A stretch of DNA of 64,000 nucleotides from an uncultured Odoribacter sp. Lineage in GTDB: Bacteria > Bacteroidota > Bacteroidia > Bacteroidales > Marinifilaceae. The notes beneath the pieces were generated by a model, which was not told where the DNA came from, searched no databases, and saw nothing but the letters and a program-made list of their open reading frames with translations. Of this stretch, positions 37,313-46,105 are shown piece by piece (the first letter of the stretch is position 1; each line of letters opens with the position of its first letter). The DNA lies in the NCBI GenBank assembly GCA_900541415.1, contig UQJP01000020.1:1-64000 (forward strand), written 5' to 3'. The position numbers and the translations under genes are program-made.

Positions 37313-38368
37313 ATGTCCGGCATTTTTGCCGGATTCATGCAGAGATTCCGTTCTTTTTCTGTGAATATGAAACGTACGACTGTAATATTTATTTTATTGA
37401 GTTTATTGGCACTGTTCCTGTTTGTGCTTGATATTCTGTCAGGCGATTCGTCCCTTTCAGTAGGGCAGGTATGGGGAGTGTTCACCGGAAGCGAAACAGA
37501 TGTAACGACCCGGAATATCGTGTTGTCTATCCGTTTTGTGCGGGTTGTTGTGGCTATGCTGGCGGGGATCGCGCTTGCTGTGAGCGGTTTGCAGATGCAA
37601 ACCGTTTTTCAGAATCCACTTGCAGATCCTTATCTTTTAGGTGTCAGTTCCGGTTCCGGCCTGGGAGTGGCTCTTTTTATTTTAGGTGCTCCACTGCTCG
37701 GTTTGGGCTTTTCCACTTTCTGGCAATCGGTGGGAATCGTCGGTGCCGGCTGGTGCGGGGCTGCCGTTATTTTAGTGGTGGTGGCTATTATCAGCCGTTA
37801 CGTGAAAAATATTCTTGGGGTGTTGATTATGGGGGTGATGATCGGGTATATTACAGGTGCGGTTATTCAGATTCTGCAATACCTGAGTTCAGCCGAACAA
37901 CTGAAAATGTTTTTTTTATGGTCGATGGGTTCGTTAGGCCATGTCACAGCGACCAAACTGATGATTATGGCCCCGGTGATTTGTGTGGGATTGGTTATGG
38001 CGATCCTCAGCGTCAAAGCGTTGAATCTTCTTCTGCTTGGTGAAAACTACGCTCAAACCATGGGGATAAATATCCGGCGTGCCCGTACTTTAATTTTTAT
38101 ATCGACTACGTTGCTGGCAGGGACTGTTACCGCTTTTTGCGGCCCGGTGGGTTTTCTCGGACTTGCAGTTCCCCATGTTGCCCGGTTGTTGTTCAACAAT
38201 GCGGATCACCGCGTTTTGTTGCCCGGTTCGGTTTTATTAGGCATCGTCAGTATGCTTTTGTGCGATATTGTTGCAAAGAATTTAGTTCTTCCCATTAATT
38301 GTATTACCGCCCTGTTGGGGATTCCGGTAATTATATGGGTTATCTGTAAAAATCTCCGGTTGGTATGA
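37313..38368 (+). CDS. btuC: FecCD/BtuC-family permease
   Basis: 351 residues with about ten membrane helices. Family hallmarks are present: SIRFVRVVVAMLAGIALAVSG with LQMQTVFQNPLADPYLLGVS, the ATPase-coupling region near GFLGLAVPHVARLL and the C-terminal NCITALLGIPVIIWVI. AGGAG lies about 20 bp upstream of the chosen ATG. An internal ATG at 37367 (MKRTTVIF) is a possible alternative start and gives a more standard N-terminus. The 3' end overlaps the ATPase gene by 4 bp. Confidence 0.87.
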   Translation: MSGIFAGFMQRFRSFSVNMKRTTVIFILLSLLALFLFVLDILSGDSSLSVGQVWGVFTGSETDVTTRNIVLSIRFVRVVVAMLAGIALAVSGLQMQTVFQNPLADPYLLGVSSGSGLGVALFILGAPLLGLGFSTFWQSVGIVGAGWCGAAVILVVVAIISRYVKNILGVLIMGVMIGYITGAVIQILQYLSSAEQLKMFFLWSMGSLGHVTATKLMIMAPVICVGLVMAILSVKALNLLLLGENYAQTMGINIRRARTLIFISTTLLAGTVTAFCGPVGFLGLAVPHVARLLFNNADHRVLLPGSVLLGIVSMLLCDIVAKNLVLPINCITALLGIPVIIWVICKNLRLV

Positions 38369-39120
38369 TACGACTCGATTCTTTGACATTAGGTTATGGG
38401 CAGGGAGTTTTGTTAGACAAGGTGTCTGCCGATCTGAACGGGGGCGGGCTGATTGCCTTGCTGGGCCGTAATGGTAGCGGTAAGAGCACTTTACTGCGCA
38501 CTATTGCCGGTTTGGGTAAAATTAAGGGAGGAAATATTCTGATCGATGGGAAAGTCCTTGCCTGCCTGAAGCCCGACGAGTTAGCCCGTACGGTTAGTTT
38601 TGTCACTACGGAGAAAATCCGTATCCCGAATTTAAAATGCCGGGATATTGTGGCGCTTGGCCGTGCTCCCTATACGAACTGGATCGGACGGTTGCAGGCG
38701 CGGGATGAGGAGATTGTCGACGAAGCGCTGGAGTTATTGGGGATGTCGGAGTATGCCGACAGGACGATGGATCAAATGTCGGACGGTGAATGCCAGCGTA
38801 TTATGATTGCCCGTGCTTTGGCGCAGGATACTCCCGTTATTTTACTCGACGAGCCGACTTCTTTTCTCGACCTTCCGAACCGCTATGAATTGGGGATTCT
38901 GTTGCGTGACCTGGCACATCGGCAAAACAAATGTGTGTTTTTTTCTACGCACGAGCTTGATATTGCATTGACCTTGTGCGATTCGATAGCATTGATCGAC
39001 CAGCCGAAATTGTATTATTTGCCTACCCGGCAGATGATCGATAGTGGCCATATCGAGCGGCTGTTCCGGAATGAAACGGTGACTTTCGATGCCCGGGAAC
39101 TACGGGTGGTTGTCCGTTGA
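38365..39120 (+). CDS. btuD: ABC transporter ATPase for cobalamin import
   Basis: 251 residues. Walker A is LLGRNGSGKST near residue 36, the signature is MSDGECQRIMIARAL, Walker B is VILLDEPTSFLD, and the switch His is in FFSTHELDIA. It overlaps btuC by ATGA, so permease and ATPase are co-translated. It is the last gene of the riboswitch operon and ends directly against the convergent adenosyltransferase gene (TGATCA holds both stop codons). Confidence 0.87.
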   Translation: MIRLDSLTLGYGQGVLLDKVSADLNGGGLIALLGRNGSGKSTLLRTIAGLGKIKGGNILIDGKVLACLKPDELARTVSFVTTEKIRIPNLKCRDIVALGRAPYTNWIGRLQARDEEIVDEALELLGMSEYADRTMDQMSDGECQRIMIARALAQDTPVILLDEPTSFLDLPNRYELGILLRDLAHRQNKCVFFSTHELDIALTLCDSIALIDQPKLYYLPTRQMIDSGHIERLFRNETVTFDARELRVVVR

Positions 39121-39639
39121 TCAGCGGTCGAACCCTTCACGGGATAGTATGCCTTGAGTATAATAGTGTTTCACTTCCTGCATGTCGGTGACAAGATCCG
39201 CCCGGTCTATCAATTCCTGAGGAGCATAGCGTCCGGTGATGACGATTTCTATGTGCGGGGCCCGGTGGGACAGGGCTTGCAGAACCTCCTCCAGACCCAG
39301 TAGCTGAAAATGAAGTGCAATATTCAGTTCATCCAATATCACCAGATCGTAATTTCCCGAAGCCATTTTTTCAGCGCACATCCGCAGTCCTTCCCGTGCG
39401 AGGCGGGCATCTTCTGCTGACGGTTCCCGGCCAATGAAACAGCCGCTTCCGAATTGCCGGATTTCAAGTTTGTCGAATAGGGTTTCTATACGGGTTTCGT
39501 TATATTTCATACTTTTCACGAATTGTCCGATAAATACCTGTTTCCCGGCACACAACGCGCGGATAGCCAATCCGAATGCTGCGGTTGTTTTTCCTTTTCC
39601 CGTTCCGGTGTATATTTGAATGTAACCTGTTTCTTTCAT
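39121..39639 (-). CDS. cobO: Cob(I)alamin adenosyltransferase, CobA/CobO/BtuR type
   Basis: 172 residues. The P-loop is YTGTGKGKTTAAFG near residue 9, followed by RALCAGKQVFIGQFVKS, DLVILDELNIAL and VITGRYAPQELID, all typical of the BtuR family. It transfers adenosyl to cob(I)alamin, turning imported B12 into the coenzyme. It faces the importer operon with no bases between the stop codons, so the two transcripts probably overlap at their 3' ends. No second riboswitch is visible upstream of it. Confidence 0.9.
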   Translation of the reverse strand: MKETGYIQIYTGTGKGKTTAAFGLAIRALCAGKQVFIGQFVKSMKYNETRIETLFDKLEIRQFGSGCFIGREPSAEDARLAREGLRMCAEKMASGNYDLVILDELNIALHFQLLGLEEVLQALSHRAPHIEIVITGRYAPQELIDRADLVTDMQEVKHYYTQGILSREGFDR

Positions 39640-39710
39640 GTTTTAATTGTATCGATACCCGGATTTAAAACTAATGTTTTCACCTGAAAGTTAGGCCGTA
39701 AAAAGCCGAA

Positions 39711-40460
39711 TTATAGGCTGAATAGCTTTTTTAATCCGGTTTCGTTTAATAAATGGGTGGTTTGAAAACGCCCCTTGTAGAAAACAGCCCAATTGTTGAA
39801 TACTCCGGGAATTTGTTTCGCTTTTTCAAGGGTATCGATTTCAATCAACCGGAGGGGGATGCCGTTATTTTCGCAATAGTTATAGATTTGTCCGATGCAA
39901 TTGGGGATGTAGGGGCATTGTACGGTGTAGTATATTGTTAATTCTTTCTCTTCGATGGCCTGTCGTTTGGCATTTGCGTTGAAATTCGGTTTTGTCCCGT
40001 CGAAGGATAGGGCTAATAATTCATAATCTTCTCCGGCTGTGTCTGCCACCTGGAATCCCTGTTTTAGCATAAATTTTTTATCGGCCAGGAATGGTTTTTT
40101 CTTTTGGGAGCTGATGAGGCAGACACCTGCCCTGCCCTGTTTGCGGGCGTCCGCTATGCACGAGTCTAAGAGGGCTTTCCCGTATCCTTGCCCTTTATAG
40201 CTACCGGATACCCACAGGCAATAGATGTAAATGTAATTGTCACCTGTCACCGGAGTCCAGGCTTTATCCAAAGGAGCATATTCGATGAACACTTTTCCCT
40301 GCGCGTCGAGTTTGCGGAATACGTGTCCTTCGGGAATCCGGTCGGCCAGCCATCGGCGTTTGTCGTTTACTCCTGTCTGGTGTTTTTTATCGGCAATCGC
40401 ACAGCAAAGATGTTCTTTTTCAATATTTTCCTGGGTCAGGGTAATCATTTTTGTGTCCAT
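39711..40460 (-). CDS. GNAT acetyltransferase with YoaP-like C-terminal domain
   Basis: 249 residues. The N-terminal half is a GNAT fold with the acetyl-CoA loop GSYKGQGYGKALLDSCIADA. The C-terminal 75 residues (TIYYTVQCPYIPNCIGQI, NNWAVFYKGRF, LNETGLKKLF) match the YoaP-type extension, a thioredoxin-like segment with Cys residues at CPYIPNC. Family members are poorly characterised. It lies between the adenosyltransferase and the regulator gene on the same strand, with gaps of about 70-95 bp, so it may be separately expressed. Confidence 0.8.
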   Translation of the reverse strand: MDTKMITLTQENIEKEHLCCAIADKKHQTGVNDKRRWLADRIPEGHVFRKLDAQGKVFIEYAPLDKAWTPVTGDNYIYIYCLWVSGSYKGQGYGKALLDSCIADARKQGRAGVCLISSQKKKPFLADKKFMLKQGFQVADTAGEDYELLALSFDGTKPNFNANAKRQAIEEKELTIYYTVQCPYIPNCIGQIYNYCENNGIPLRLIEIDTLEKAKQIPGVFNNWAVFYKGRFQTTHLLNETGLKKLFSL

Positions 40461-40555
40461 GGGTCAGATTGTTTTATTGTATTTAGAAAAAATAATTTTG
40501 TGTTTTGCGATATGCTCTAAACCGGACAAGCGGGTATTGGCAAAAAGCGGAAATA

Positions 40556-41224
40556 TCAGGTGTCTTTGAACAGGCGGAGCAGGTGGTTGCGGTCGTTTAT
40601 CTGAAAATGATTTTTCCGCGAGGTAATCATGCCGGTTTCCGCTATTTGTCCTAACACGCGCGAAAGGGCCGGACGGCTTACACCGAAGAGATCGGCAAGT
40701 TCCTGGTGGGTGTGGGGAATATCGAAAATCAGGCTGTTGTTTCGTTGTGCCTGTTCGAGCAGGTATCCGGCCAGTTTGCTTTTTATTGTTCCGAAACGGA
40801 GCATCCGCACCCGGTCGGACAGAAATTTGCTACGGTCGGACATGCTTTGCATAAAGTTGTGTAGCACTTTTATTTCTGTTTGGAGCATCCGGGTAAAGTC
40901 ATTTCTATGTATAGATATAATTTCCGTGTCGGTAACCGCGATCACATCGACCGGGAGCGTATTGTCTGTGGCATAAAGAATGGCCGGAGCTACGGAACGC
41001 GGGGAGGCTATTTCTTCTATCACGATATGGTCGCCTGCAAAGTTTATCATTTCTCCCCGGACAATCCCCTCGTCTACGATCAGTAATGAGCGGTATTTGT
41101 CGCCCTGAAAAGCGATTGTTTCTCCTGTTTTATAGAACTTACTGTGGAATTTTCCATTTAGCAGCAGGTTTATTTCTTCCGGGGGCAATCCCTGGAATAT
41201 AGGGCATTTGTATATTCCTTCCAT
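40556..41224 (-). CDS. hcpR: Crp/Fnr-family regulator, HcpR-like
   Basis: 222 residues. A cyclic-nucleotide-binding-like sensor domain (about 15-120) precedes a winged helix with HTHQELADLFGVSRPALSRVL. There is no FNR-type cysteine cluster. It is transcribed divergently from a ferredoxin-hcp pair. The intergenic region has a perfect TGTAACA-type palindrome, matching the site known for HcpR, which in Porphyromonas uses heme to sense nitric oxide and activates hcp. Assignment to HcpR rests on this context. Confidence 0.78.
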   Translation of the reverse strand: MEGIYKCPIFQGLPPEEINLLLNGKFHSKFYKTGETIAFQGDKYRSLLIVDEGIVRGEMINFAGDHIVIEEIASPRSVAPAILYATDNTLPVDVIAVTDTEIISIHRNDFTRMLQTEIKVLHNFMQSMSDRSKFLSDRVRMLRFGTIKSKLAGYLLEQAQRNNSLIFDIPHTHQELADLFGVSRPALSRVLGQIAETGMITSRKNHFQINDRNHLLRLFKDT

Positions 41225-41318
41225 GCGTTTTCAGATGATCGGGTTGTTATCACTTTGTGTTTCAGCTTTATCTGCGGTCCGGATATTTTGTTCCGGCATC
41301 ACTGATAAAATAGGACTG

Positions 41319-41338
41319 TTTGTAACAGATGTTACAAA
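41319..41338. promoter_or_regulatory. HcpR-type operator
   Basis: TTTGTAACA-GA-TGTTACAAA is a perfect 20-bp palindrome with a 2-bp centre. It is centred about 44 bp before the predicted start of the ferredoxin-hcp transcript, an activator position, and also lies upstream of the divergent regulator gene. Confidence 0.85.
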
Positions 41339-41358
41339 TATAACGTAATCTATGGACT

Positions 41359-41366
41359 TATTTTTG
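41359..41366 (+). promoter_or_regulatory. -7 box of the ferredoxin-hcp operon
   Basis: TATTTTTG fits TAnnTTTG, 20 bp after the operator. The operator covers the upstream part of the promoter, which lacks a -33 TTTG, consistent with activator dependence. Confidence 0.6.
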
Positions 41367-41385
41367 CCTAAAAAACAGATATTTA

Positions 41386-42207
41386 ATGAAACGTACTGTA
41401 ATAAAAATCAATGAAGAACTTTGTAATGGCTGCGGGGCATGTATAAAAGGATGCCACGAAGGTGCTTTACAGTTGATTAAAGGCAAAGCGGTAATGGTGA
41501 GCGATCTTTATTGTGACGGGCTTGGGGCTTGTATCGGTGAATGCCCGGTGGGGGCGATCGAGTTTGAAGAGCGGGAGGCCGAGCCTTATAACGAGGAAGC
41601 TGTCATGGAACGTTTAGTCCCCAAAGGGAAAGAGGCTATACGGGCTCATTTGAATCATTTGAAGGAACATGGGGAAACTGCATTTTTCCAGCAGGGGATC
41701 GATTATTTGAAACGGCATGGCGTGGAGGTAGACCTCCAGCCCAAACAACCGTTGGCATGCGGATGTCCGGGGACTATGTCCCGGAGTTTCGAGCCTGTTG
41801 CCGTGTCGGGGGCTTCGTTTCAACCTTCCCAGCTCAGACAGTTTCCGGTGCAGATGCATCTGCTGAATCCGCAGGCCGGATTTTTGCAGGGGGCAGATTT
41901 GTTACTGGCGGCGGATTGTACGGCTTTTGCAAGCGGTGAATTCCATAGTCGTTTTTTGAAAGGAAAAATTTTGGCGATAGCCTGTCCGAAACTCGATGCC
42001 CGTACGGAAGTATATGTCGATAAATTGGTACAAATGATCGATCAGGCTAAGATCAATACATTGACCGTGCTTATTATGGAAGTTCCTTGTTGTGGCGGCT
42101 TGCTGAGAATAGCGCAAATGGCGCGTGAAAAGGCTATGAGGAATATTCCTTTGAAAGCCGTTGTGCTCACCGTTCAGGGAGAAGTGAAGAGCGAGGAATG
42201 GATTTAA
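41386..42207 (+). CDS. Ferredoxin-domain protein associated with Hcp
   Basis: 273 residues. An N-terminal ferredoxin domain is followed by about 200 residues without a recognised fold; these contain further Cys (ACGCPG, CPKLDAR, PCCGG). The first cluster motif is complete (C13, C16, C19, C23). The second, C43-x5-C49-x3-C53-P, has Leu at position 46 where the second Cys is expected, so it may bind a three-iron cluster or none. It starts the hcp operon 22 bp upstream of hcp and probably supplies it with electrons. Confidence 0.82.
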   Translation: MKRTVIKINEELCNGCGACIKGCHEGALQLIKGKAVMVSDLYCDGLGACIGECPVGAIEFEEREAEPYNEEAVMERLVPKGKEAIRAHLNHLKEHGETAFFQQGIDYLKRHGVEVDLQPKQPLACGCPGTMSRSFEPVAVSGASFQPSQLRQFPVQMHLLNPQAGFLQGADLLLAADCTAFASGEFHSRFLKGKILAIACPKLDARTEVYVDKLVQMIDQAKINTLTVLIMEVPCCGGLLRIAQMAREKAMRNIPLKAVVLTVQGEVKSEEWI

Positions 42208-42229
42208 TTAATCAATAAAACCAAATGCT

Positions 42230-43876
42230 ATGAACATGTTTTGTTTTCAGTGCCAGGAAACGGCACAAGGGAAAGGTTGCACCGTAAGGGGTGTTTGTGG
42301 AAAGGAACCGCAAACCGCAGCTTTAATGGATTTACTGCTTTATGTTGTGAGAGGGGTTGCCCTGGTCAATCGTTCTTTGCGGGAAAAGGGGGATGCCGAT
42401 ACGGAGGCAAGCCGTTTTATTTTGGATGCCTTGTTTTGTACGATTACGAATGCCAATTTCGATGATGAGGCAATTTCCGGACGTATCGAGCGTATGTTGG
42501 CTGTAAAAAATCGATTGATCGGCACGGCTAAGAAACGGGGAATCTCTTTACCGGAAATGCCGGAGGTCAATTATTCGGTGAAACGCGACGATTATATTAC
42601 CGAGGCGGCTAAAGCCGGAGTATTGACTGAGGTGAACGAAGATTTACGTTCCCTGAAACAGCTGGCTATTTATGGTGTGAAAGGAGCTGCTGCCTATACG
42701 GAACATGCGCTGAATTTAGGTTTTGAGGAACAGGAGGTTTATGAGATGATCGAAAATGCCCTGGCTGAAGTTTCGCGTGAGGATATTTCGGCAGAGGAAT
42801 TGACATCTTTGGTGTTGAATGTTGGGGAATGCGGGGTAAAGGCAATGGCTCTTTTGGATAAGGCCAATACTTCCACCTACGGTCATCCGGAAATAACGAA
42901 AGTGAATATCGGAGTGGGGACGCGTCCGGGTATTTTGGTCAGCGGGCATGATCTTAAGGATTTTGAAGAGTTGCTCGAGCAAACAGAAGGGCAGGGGGTT
43001 GATATTTATACCCATAGCGAGATGTTGCCGGCACATTATTATCCTGCTTTTAAGAAATATAAGCACTTTGTGGGGAATTACGGGAATTCCTGGTGGCGTC
43101 AGCGGGATGAATTCGAGACCTTTAACGGTGTTTTCCTGTTTACTACGAATTGTATCGTTCCGCCTTCTAAGCAAGCCACTTATACTGACCGTATTTATAC
43201 CACTGGTTCGGCAGGCTTGCCCGGAGCAAAACACATCCCTGATCGTCCGGAAGGAGGGAAAAAAGATTTTTCAGCATTGATTGCGCATGCGAAGCGTTGC
43301 CAGCCGCCTAAAGAGATCGAACATGGAGAGATCATCGGAGGATTTGCCCATCATCAGGTGCTGGCTTTGGCCGATAAGGTGGTCGATGCTGTAAAATCGG
43401 GAGCTGTCAAGGGTTTTGTGGTCATGGCCGGTTGTGACGGACGTATGAAATCACGGGAATATTATACCGATTTTGCATCGGCATTACCAAAGGACCGTAT
43501 TATTCTCACTGCAGGTTGTGCAAAATATCGGTATAATAAATTGGCATTGGGAGATATTGGGGGTATTCCCCGGGTGTTGGATGCCGGGCAGTGTAACGAC
43601 AGTTATTCTTTGGTTGTGATTGCCCTTGCCCTCCGGGATGCTTTCGGGTTGAAGGATGTGAATGAGCTTCCCATTGTTTATAACATTGCCTGGTATGAAC
43701 AGAAGGCCGTGATCGTGCTTTTGTCTTTATTAAGCCTGGGCGTGAAAAATATTCACCTTGGCCCGACACTTCCGGCGTTTCTTTCTCCGAATGTTGCAAA
43801 GGTTTTGGTTGAAAAATTCGGAATAGGAGGGATTTCTACGGTTGATATTGATATGAAAAATTGGATAACAGCATAA
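42230..43876 (+). CDS. hcp: Hydroxylamine reductase / hybrid cluster protein
   Basis: 548 residues. The N-terminal cluster ligands C5, C8, C17 and C23 (CFQC...GCTVRGVC) and the hybrid-cluster region with NCIVPP, AGCDGRMKSREYY, TAGCAKYRYN and DAGQCNDSYS are all present. Hcp reduces hydroxylamine and nitric oxide under anaerobic nitrosative stress. It follows the ferredoxin gene in one operon under the HcpR-type operator and ends at a strong terminator. Confidence 0.95.
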   Translation: MNMFCFQCQETAQGKGCTVRGVCGKEPQTAALMDLLLYVVRGVALVNRSLREKGDADTEASRFILDALFCTITNANFDDEAISGRIERMLAVKNRLIGTAKKRGISLPEMPEVNYSVKRDDYITEAAKAGVLTEVNEDLRSLKQLAIYGVKGAAAYTEHALNLGFEEQEVYEMIENALAEVSREDISAEELTSLVLNVGECGVKAMALLDKANTSTYGHPEITKVNIGVGTRPGILVSGHDLKDFEELLEQTEGQGVDIYTHSEMLPAHYYPAFKKYKHFVGNYGNSWWRQRDEFETFNGVFLFTTNCIVPPSKQATYTDRIYTTGSAGLPGAKHIPDRPEGGKKDFSALIAHAKRCQPPKEIEHGEIIGGFAHHQVLALADKVVDAVKSGAVKGFVVMAGCDGRMKSREYYTDFASALPKDRIILTAGCAKYRYNKLALGDIGGIPRVLDAGQCNDSYSLVVIALALRDAFGLKDVNELPIVYNIAWYEQKAVIVLLSLLSLGVKNIHLGPTLPAFLSPNVAKVLVEKFGIGGISTVDIDMKNWITA

Positions 43877-43891
43877 TTGTTTCCATCTTAG

Positions 43892-43918
43892 AGCCGCTTT
43901 TACGAAAGCGGCTTTTTA
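43892..43918 (+). terminator. Terminator of the hcp operon
   Basis: AGCCGCTTT (43892-43900) pairs perfectly with 43905-43913 around TACG and is followed by TTTTT. Confidence 0.92.
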
Positions 43919-43934
43919 ATTTTATGATAAAGAT

Positions 43935-44411
43935 ATGAGAGAAATCAGGCGTAAAGATAGAGTTTTAAACGAGTTGCGGGCAAAAGAATTGCTGGCGGAA
44001 GGTGAATTCGGTTTTCTGGCTATGGTCAATGCCGACGGCGGCGGTTACGGTGTGCCGCTGAGTTATGCTGTGGAAGAAGGGGTTATTTATTTTCATTGCG
44101 CTCCGGAAGGGCATAAATTGGATAATCTGGCTGTGGATAACCGGGTAACTTTTACTGTTGTCGGACCTACCAGGGTGATTCCCGGACAATTTACTACGGC
44201 TTACGAATGTGCGATGGTGTTTGGCCGGATAGAAAGGGCTTTACCAGAGGCAGAACGTTTGCGGGCTTTGCGTCTGCTGGTTACAAAATACAGTGCCGGA
44301 TGGGAGGAGGTGGCCGAAAAATATATAAAGGGTTCGTTTACCCGTACGGAAATTTTGAAGCTGCACATGGAGCATATCAGTGCTAAGACGAAAAAGGATC
44401 CGGGATATTGA
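43935..44411 (+). CDS. Nim-like pyridoxamine-phosphate-oxidase-fold flavoprotein
   Basis: 158 residues with the split-barrel FMN-binding fold: GEFGFLAMVNADGGGYGVPLSY, YFHCAPEGHKLDNL and YECAMVFGRIE. These motifs place it with NimA-like nitroimidazole-resistance flavoproteins and their many housekeeping relatives. No insertion sequence that would drive high expression is next to it. It follows the hcp terminator and may serve redox defence. Resistance should not be assumed from this similarity. Confidence 0.78.
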   Translation: MREIRRKDRVLNELRAKELLAEGEFGFLAMVNADGGGYGVPLSYAVEEGVIYFHCAPEGHKLDNLAVDNRVTFTVVGPTRVIPGQFTTAYECAMVFGRIERALPEAERLRALRLLVTKYSAGWEEVAEKYIKGSFTRTEILKLHMEHISAKTKKDPGY

Positions 44412-44608
44412 GGGAAAGATCTTTATTTGCGTTATGCGGATAGGAGAATGAATGATGTAACAAATAATTTGTATGTCTTTTGTTTCATATTGACATGTAG
44501 AATGTTAAGAATAGCTTTCTGAAAATTTTAATGAGAAAAGGAACAAATCCGTTGTTTTTCCGTTTAGGCGAGAAAGAGTAATTCGGATTTGAAATTAAAA
44601 TTTTAAAG

Positions 44609-46066
44609 ATGGCTAATAAAGTTTTAAAGCATGTTTCGACTTGGCAGTTGGCATTAATGACTGCTGCTGCGGTTATCAGTTTGCGAGGGTTGCCCATGAT
44701 GGCACAGGAAGAATTGACCATGTTCTTCTATATTTCTTTCGCAACTTTTTTGTTTTTAATTCCAGCTGCTTTGGTAGGAGCCGAGTTAGGGAGTGCTTTT
44801 GCAGATAAAGGAGGCGGGGTTTATACCTGGGTGAAGGAAGCATTCAATCAGAGGATGGGGTTTGCTGCTATTTTCCTGCAATGGATTCAGAATGTGGTTT
44901 GGTATCCCACTGTGCTGGGATTTGCTGCGGCTTCCATCGCTTATATGATCGGAATCCCCGGATTAGCTCAGAACGGAGTGTTTGTGGGAATATTTTCCAT
45001 TGTCGTATATTGGTTTGCCACCTGGCTGACTTTGAAAGGCACTTCTATTGTTTCCAAAATAACCAGCCAGGGATTCTTGTTAGGTACGGTTTTGCCGGGA
45101 GTGGTTGTTATCGTTGTGGCTATTATATGGATTGTCGGCAAAAATCCGGTAGCCTTCGAACATATTCCGGCCTCTGTGGGGGAGATTGTGAAAGTTATGC
45201 CGGATCATGTGCATCCCCGCCTTTTTCCGCATATTAGCGGAATGAGCGATGTGGCTTTTTTGGCGGGAATCCTGCTGCTGTTTGCCGGAGTCGAGGTGCA
45301 TGCTGTTCATGCCCAGGAAATGAATAATCCTCAGAAGCAATTTCCGGCAGCCATGTTTTTGGCGGCTTTGATCTCGTTCGGATTGTTTACGCTGGGGTCT
45401 TTGGCCGTGGCTATTATCACTCCTTATGACCAAATTAATTTGCAGGACGGGTTATTGGTGACTTTCCGGGAGGTGTTCCGCCATTATCATGTGGAATGGC
45501 TTACGAATGTCATGGGGTTGTTGGTTGCTTTCGGGGCATTGGCCGGAGTGATGTCCTGGATTTCCGGTCCCAGCCGGGGACTACTTTGGACTGCGCGCGA
45601 CGGGCAGTTACCCGATTTTATGAAGAAAACCAATAAGAATGGGATTCAGATCAATATCTTGATTATTCAGGGGTGTATTGTTTCTGTGTTGTCGTCGCTT
45701 TATATGGTGATGGACGATGTCAGTGTAGCTTTCTTTTTGCTTAGTGCGCTGACCATCGGATTATATCTCCTGATGTATATGATGATGTATGTTTCAGGGA
45801 TTAAATTGCGGTACACACAGCCCGATTTGCCGAGAAGCTACCGCGTTCCGGGGGGAAATACGGGAATGTGGCTGGTGGCCGGTATCGGTTTCCTTGCCGT
45901 GCTTTTTTCTTTTGCGGTTACTTTCTTTCCACCCTCCCAGTTGCCGGTGGGAAGCCCCGCACTATATACAACGTTGGTTGTCATCGGGACGGTTGTCTTT
46001 TTTGCCGTGCCTTTTATTATTAGTTTTGCTATGGATAAACGAAAGCGAAAGCAAAGTTTACGATGA
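44609..46066 (+). CDS. APC-family amino-acid antiporter, GadC-like
   Basis: 485 residues with about 12 membrane helices. TAAAVISLRGLPMMAQEELTM, GGGVYTWVKEAF, FAGVEVHAVHAQEMNNP and WISGPSRGLLWTARDG match glutamate/GABA-type antiporters. It is slightly shorter than Escherichia GadC at the C-terminus, the region that plugs the channel at neutral pH. No decarboxylase gene is in the window. An ACAAAT-A-ATTTGT palindrome (44460-44472) lies upstream. Transport of glutamate/GABA is likely; glutamine or another amino acid is possible. Confidence 0.78.
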   Translation: MANKVLKHVSTWQLALMTAAAVISLRGLPMMAQEELTMFFYISFATFLFLIPAALVGAELGSAFADKGGGVYTWVKEAFNQRMGFAAIFLQWIQNVVWYPTVLGFAAASIAYMIGIPGLAQNGVFVGIFSIVVYWFATWLTLKGTSIVSKITSQGFLLGTVLPGVVVIVVAIIWIVGKNPVAFEHIPASVGEIVKVMPDHVHPRLFPHISGMSDVAFLAGILLLFAGVEVHAVHAQEMNNPQKQFPAAMFLAALISFGLFTLGSLAVAIITPYDQINLQDGLLVTFREVFRHYHVEWLTNVMGLLVAFGALAGVMSWISGPSRGLLWTARDGQLPDFMKKTNKNGIQINILIIQGCIVSVLSSLYMVMDDVSVAFFLLSALTIGLYLLMYMMMYVSGIKLRYTQPDLPRSYRVPGGNTGMWLVAGIGFLAVLFSFAVTFFPPSQLPVGSPALYTTLVVIGTVVFFAVPFIISFAMDKRKRKQSLR

Positions 46067-46075
46067 ATCACAGAG

Positions 46076-46105
46076 CGGGTGACCTGGACAGGTGGCCCGT
46101 TTTTT
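46076..46105 (+). terminator. Terminator of the antiporter gene
   Basis: CGGGTGACCTG pairs with CAGGTGGCCCG around GA, with two mismatches, followed by TTTTTT. Confidence 0.75.

Noticed and set aside
43935..44411. Calling the flavoprotein a nitroimidazole-resistance determinant
   Set aside because: Family similarity alone includes many housekeeping proteins, and no activating insertion sequence is adjacent.
44609..46066. Complete glutamate acid-resistance system
   Set aside because: Only the antiporter is present; no glutamate decarboxylase or glutaminase gene is in the window.
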